DNA of 64,000 nt from the NCBI GenBank assembly GCA_037893225.1, contig JAZGUH010000103.1, positions 2,976,001-3,040,000 of the forward strand. The letters are read 5' to 3'. Positions 59,948-64,000 of this stretch are shown one piece after another. Source of the DNA: Hippasteria phrygiana. Taxonomy: Eukaryota; Echinodermata; Asteroidea; Valvatida; Goniasteridae. Within the stretch, counting starts at the first letter, position 1; each line of letters starts with the position of its first letter. The notes under the pieces were generated by a model, which worked only from the letters and a program-made list of their open reading frames with translations, made no database searches and had not been told where the DNA came from. Made by a program: the position numbers and the translations under genes.

Positions 59948-62900
59948 TTTTTCCCATCTCGCCCGTCCCGCACCCCCAACTTTCTGATCTTTCCCATATC
60001 GCCCATCCCACAACAGTAACTTTCCGATCTTTCCCACCTCGCCCGTCCCGCACCACTAACTTTCCTATCTCGCCTGTCCCCACAACCAACTTTCCAATCT
60101 TTCCCATCTCGCCCGTCCAGCGCCACCAACTTTCCGATCTTAACCATCTCGCCCGTCTAGCAACACCAACATTCCGATCTTAACCATCACGCCCATCCCG
60201 CAGCACCAACTTTACATGTAGCCCATCCCGCACCACCAACTTTCCGATCTTTACCATCTCGCCCGTCCCGCACCACCAACTTTCCGATATTTCCCATCTC
60301 GCCTGCCACACATCACCACAATTCCGATCTTACCCATCTCGCCTGTCTTCCACCACAAACTTTCTGATCTTTCCCATCTCACCTGTCACGCACCACCAAC
60401 TTTCCGATCTTTCCTATCTCGCCCGTCCTGCACTAACTTTCCGATCTTTTTTGCATCTTGCCCGTCCCACACCACAAACTCTATGATCTTTCCAATCTCG
60501 CCCGTCCCGCACCACCACTCTCCGATCTTTACCATCTCACTTGTCCTGCACCACAAACTTTCCGATCTTTCCTATTTTGCCCGTCTCGCATCACCAATTT
60601 TCCAATCTTTCCCCTCTCACCTGTCCCGCACCACCAACTTTCCAATCTTTCCTATCTCCCCCGTCCCGCACAACTACCTTTCCGATCTTTCCCATCTTGC
60701 CCGTCCCGCACCACCAACTTCCCCATCTCGCCCGTCCCGCACTACCAATCTCTGATCTTTACCAACTCGCCGGTCTCACACCACCAACTTTCCAATTTGT
60801 TTCTATCTCGCCCGTCCCGCACCACTAACTTTCCGATCTTTCCCATCTTACCTGTCCCATACCACCATCTTTCCGATTGTTCCCATCTTGCCGGTCGAGC
60901 ACCACCAACTCTACGAACTTTCCCATCTCGCCCGTCCCGCACCACCACTCTCTGATCTTTACCATTTCGCCGGTCCCGCACCACCAACTTTCCGATCTTT
61001 CCCATCTCGCCCGTCCTGCACCAACTTTCCAATCTTTGTTCCGTCTTGCCCGTCCCACACCACAATCTCGCCCGTCCCACACCACAATCTCACCCGTCCC
61101 GCACCTCCACTCTCCGATCTTTACCATCTGGCTTGTCCCGCACCACAAACTTTCCGATCTCTCCTAGCTTGCCTGTCTAGCACAACCAACTTTCCAATCT
61201 TTCCCCTCTCACCTGTCCCACACAACCAACTTTCCAATCTTTCCTATCTCGCCCGTTCCGCACCACCAACGTTCCAATCTTTCCTATCTCGCCCGTCCCG
61301 CACCACCATCTTTTCAATATTTCCCATCTTGCCCGTCCCGCACCACCAACTTTCCCATCTTTCCCATCTCACCTGTCCCGCACCACCAACTTTCTGATCG
61401 TTCCCATTTCACCTGTCCTGCACCACCACCTTTCCAATCTTTCCTATCTCGCCCGTCCTGCACCACCATCTTTTCAATAATTATTTCCCATCTTGCCTGT
61501 CCCGCACCACCAACTGTACGATCTTTCCCATCTCACCCATCCCGAAACACCACTCTCTGATCTTTACCATCTCGCCGGTCCCGCACCACCACCTTTCCAA
61601 TCTTTCCAATCTTCCCTATCTCGCCCGTCCTGCACCAAAATCTTTCCGATCATTCCCCTCTTGCCCATGGTGCAACATCAACTGTACGATCTTTCCCATC
61701 TCACCCATCCCGAAACACCACTCTCCGATATTTACGATCTCGCCCGTCCCGCACCACCACTCTCTGATCTTTCCCATCTCGCCCGTCTTCCACCACCAAC
61801 TTTCCGATATTTCCCATCTCGCCCGCCCCGCACCACCAACTTTCCGATCTTTCCTATCTTGCCTGTCCCGCACCACCAACTCTACGATCTTTCCCATCTT
61901 ACCCATCCCGCACCACCACTCTCTGATCTTTACCATCTCGCCGGTCCCGCACCACCACTCTCTGATCTTTCCCATCTCGCCCGTCCTGCACCAACTTTCC
62001 AATCTTTTTTGCATCTTGCCCGTCCCACACCACAAACTCTATGATCTTTACAATCTCGCCCATCCCGCACCTCCACTCTCCTATCTTTACCATCTGGCTT
62101 GTCCCGCACCACAAACTTTCCGATCTTTCCTAGCTTGCCTGTCTAGCACAACCAACTTTCCAATCTTTCCAATCTTTCCCCTCTCACCTGTCCCGCACTA
62201 CCAACTTTCCAATCTTTCCTATCTCGCCCGTTCCGCACCACCAACGTTCCAATCTTTCCTATCTCGCCCGTCCCGCACCACCAACTTTCCCATCTTTCCC
62301 ATCTCACCTGTCCCGCACCACCAACTTTCTGATCGTTCCCATCTCACCTGTCCCGCACCACCACCTTTCCAATCTTTCCTATCTCGCCCGTCCTGCACCA
62401 CCATCTTTTCAATAATTATTTCCCATCTTGCCCGTCCCGCACCACCAACTGTACGATCTTTCCCATCTCACCCATCCCGAAACACCACTCTCTGATCTTT
62501 ACCATCTCGCCGGTCCCGCACCACCAACTTTCCGATCTTTCCCATCTTCCCCGTCCTGCACCACCAACTATACGATCTTTCCCATCTCACAAGTCCCGCA
62601 CCACCAATCTCCGATCTTTACCATCTTGCCAGTCCCGCACCACCAACTTTCAAATCTTTCCCATCTCGCCTGTCTCGCACCACCAACTTTCTGATCTTTC
62701 CCATCTCACCTGTCCCGCACCACCAACTTTCTGATCTTTCCCATCTCACCTGTCCCGCACCACCACCTTTCCAATCTTTCCAATCTTCCCTATCTCGCCC
62801 GTCCTGCACCAAAATCTTTCCGATCATTCCCCTCTTGCCCATGGTGCAACATCAACTGTACGATCTTTCCCATCTCACCCATCCCGAAACACCACTCTCC

Positions 62901-64000
62901 GATATTTACGATCTCGCCCGTCCCGCACCACCACTCTCTGATCTTTCCCATCTCGCCCGTCTTCCACCACCAACTTTCCGATATTTCCCATCTCGCCCGC
63001 CCCGCACCACCAACTTTCCGATCTTTCCTATCTTGCCTGTCCCGCACCACCAACTCTACGATCTTTCCCATCTTACCCATCCCGCACCACCACTCTCTGA
63101 TCTTTACCATCTCGCCGGTCCCGCACCAACTTTCCAATCTTTTTTGCATCTTGCCCGTCCCACACCACAAACTCTATGATCTTTACAATCTCGCCCATCC
63201 CGCACCTCCACTCTCCTATCTTTACCATCTGGCTTGTCCCGCACCACAAACTTTCCGATCTTTCCTAGCTTGCCTGTCTAGCACAACCAACTTTCCAATC
63301 TTTCCAATCTTTCCCCTCTCACCTGTCCCGCACTACCAACTTTCCAATCTTTCCTATCTCGCCCGTTCCGCACCACCAACGTTCCAATCTTTCCTATCTC
63401 GCCCGTCCCGCACCACCAACTTTCCCATCTTTCCCATCTCACCTGTACCGCACCACCAACTTTCTGATCGTTCCCATCTCACCTGTCCCGCACCACCACC
63501 TTTCCAATCTTTCCTATCTCGCCCGTCCTGCACCACCATCTTTTCAATAATTATTTCCCATCTTGCCCGTCCCGCACCACCAACTGTACGATCTTTCCCA
63601 TCTCACCCATCCCGAAACACCACTCTCTGATCTTTACCATCTCGCCGGTCCCGCACCACCAACTTTCCGATCTTTCCCATCTTGCCCGTCCTGCACCACC
63701 AACTATACGATCTTTCCTAGCTTGCCTGTCTAGCACAACCAACTTTCCAATCTTTCCAATCTTTCCCCTCTCACCTGTCCCGCACTACCAACTTTCCAAT
63801 CTTTCCTATCTCGGCCGTCCCGCACCACCAACTTTCCAATCTTTCCTATCTCGCCCGTCCCGCACCACCATCTTTTCAATATTTTCCATGTTGCCCGTCC
63901 AGCAGAACCAACTTTCCAATCTTTTTCGCCTCTCGCCCGTCCCGCACCACCAACTTTCCGATATTTCCCATCTCGCCCGCCTCGCACCACCAACTTTCCG
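59948..64000. repeat. 40-bp minisatellite, block 2 (~100 units)
   Basis: The same 40-bp unit as block 1, but more variable, with subfamilies CACCACTCTCCGATCTTTACC, ACCAACTCTACG and ACCAACTTTCCAATC interleaved. Higher-order copies are present (see 61585-63715). It runs off the end of the window. Confidence 0.95.
61585..63715. repeat. ~1.1-kb direct duplication within the minisatellite
   Basis: Private variants occur twice: TTGCCCATGGTGCAACATC at 61661 and 62834 (offset 1173), and TTCAATAATTATTTCCCATC at about 62409 and 63544 (offset 1135), also once at about 61474. The offset changes because the second copy lacks about 38 bp (one unit) near 63120. The copies span roughly 61585-62580 and 62757-63715. 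A further partial copy of the CTAGCTTGCCTGTCTAGCAC segment follows at about 63717. Confidence 0.8.

Noticed and set aside
59747..60037. Minus-strand frame in the island, considered as the missing upstream PRKDC exon
   Set aside because: The text does not resemble the expected solenoid sequence, and no acceptor-donor pair with the right phase was seen.

Overview
The window is animal nuclear DNA with no prokaryotic gene structure. It has short GT-AG exons in long introns, a THAP zinc-finger ORF, a LINE, a tyrosine-recombinase retrotransposon, tRNA-derived short repeats, and very large tandem arrays. The mix of a decayed DIRS/Ngaro-like element, a CR1/Jockey-type LINE, a TIR element carrying a THAP ORF, and clustered TGACGTCA repeats suggests an aquatic invertebrate. 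The sequence does not fix the phylum.

Layout. (1) 1-39832 is an uninterrupted satellite of about 170 copies of a 234-bp monomer, with clear higher-order structure: 19-, 15-, 9-, 5- and 4-monomer duplications, chimeric monomers and one 102-bp deletion. (2) 39852-41309 is a 1.46-kb DNA-transposon-like element. Its 55-bp terminal inverted repeats match at 47 of 55 positions, the flanks are TTAA/TAAA, and it carries a 133-aa THAP ORF. A foldback hairpin lies inside it and a short MITE-like palindrome follows it. (3) 41432-56725 holds a minus-strand gene that I recognise as PRKDC (DNA-PKcs), from four exons encoding part of the N-terminal HEAT solenoid: 56574-56725, 54770-54926, 47103-47198 and 46095-46177. 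All have good splice sites and compatible phases, but one exon has a one-base homopolymer frameshift. The introns and flank are loaded with repeats: a 5'-truncated LINE with a perfect 21-bp target-site duplication (43902-45534), a three-copy ~595-bp repeat rich in TGACGTCA palindromes (48347-49960), a degenerate gag-RT-RNase H-tyrosine recombinase element (about 51052-54100), tRNA-like repeats and a dispersed repeat pair. (4) 56943-64000 is a 40-bp minisatellite in two blocks (about 60 and 100 units) split by about 590 bp of unrelated sequence. It has few stop codons in any frame and therefore yields long but probably meaningless ORFs.

The only well-supported host gene is PRKDC, a partial gene whose remaining exons are outside or not recognisable here. 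The THAP ORF is probably transposon-borne. Everything else is repetitive DNA in, or next to, that gene. All homology statements come from reading motifs and recalled family sequences; no search was run.
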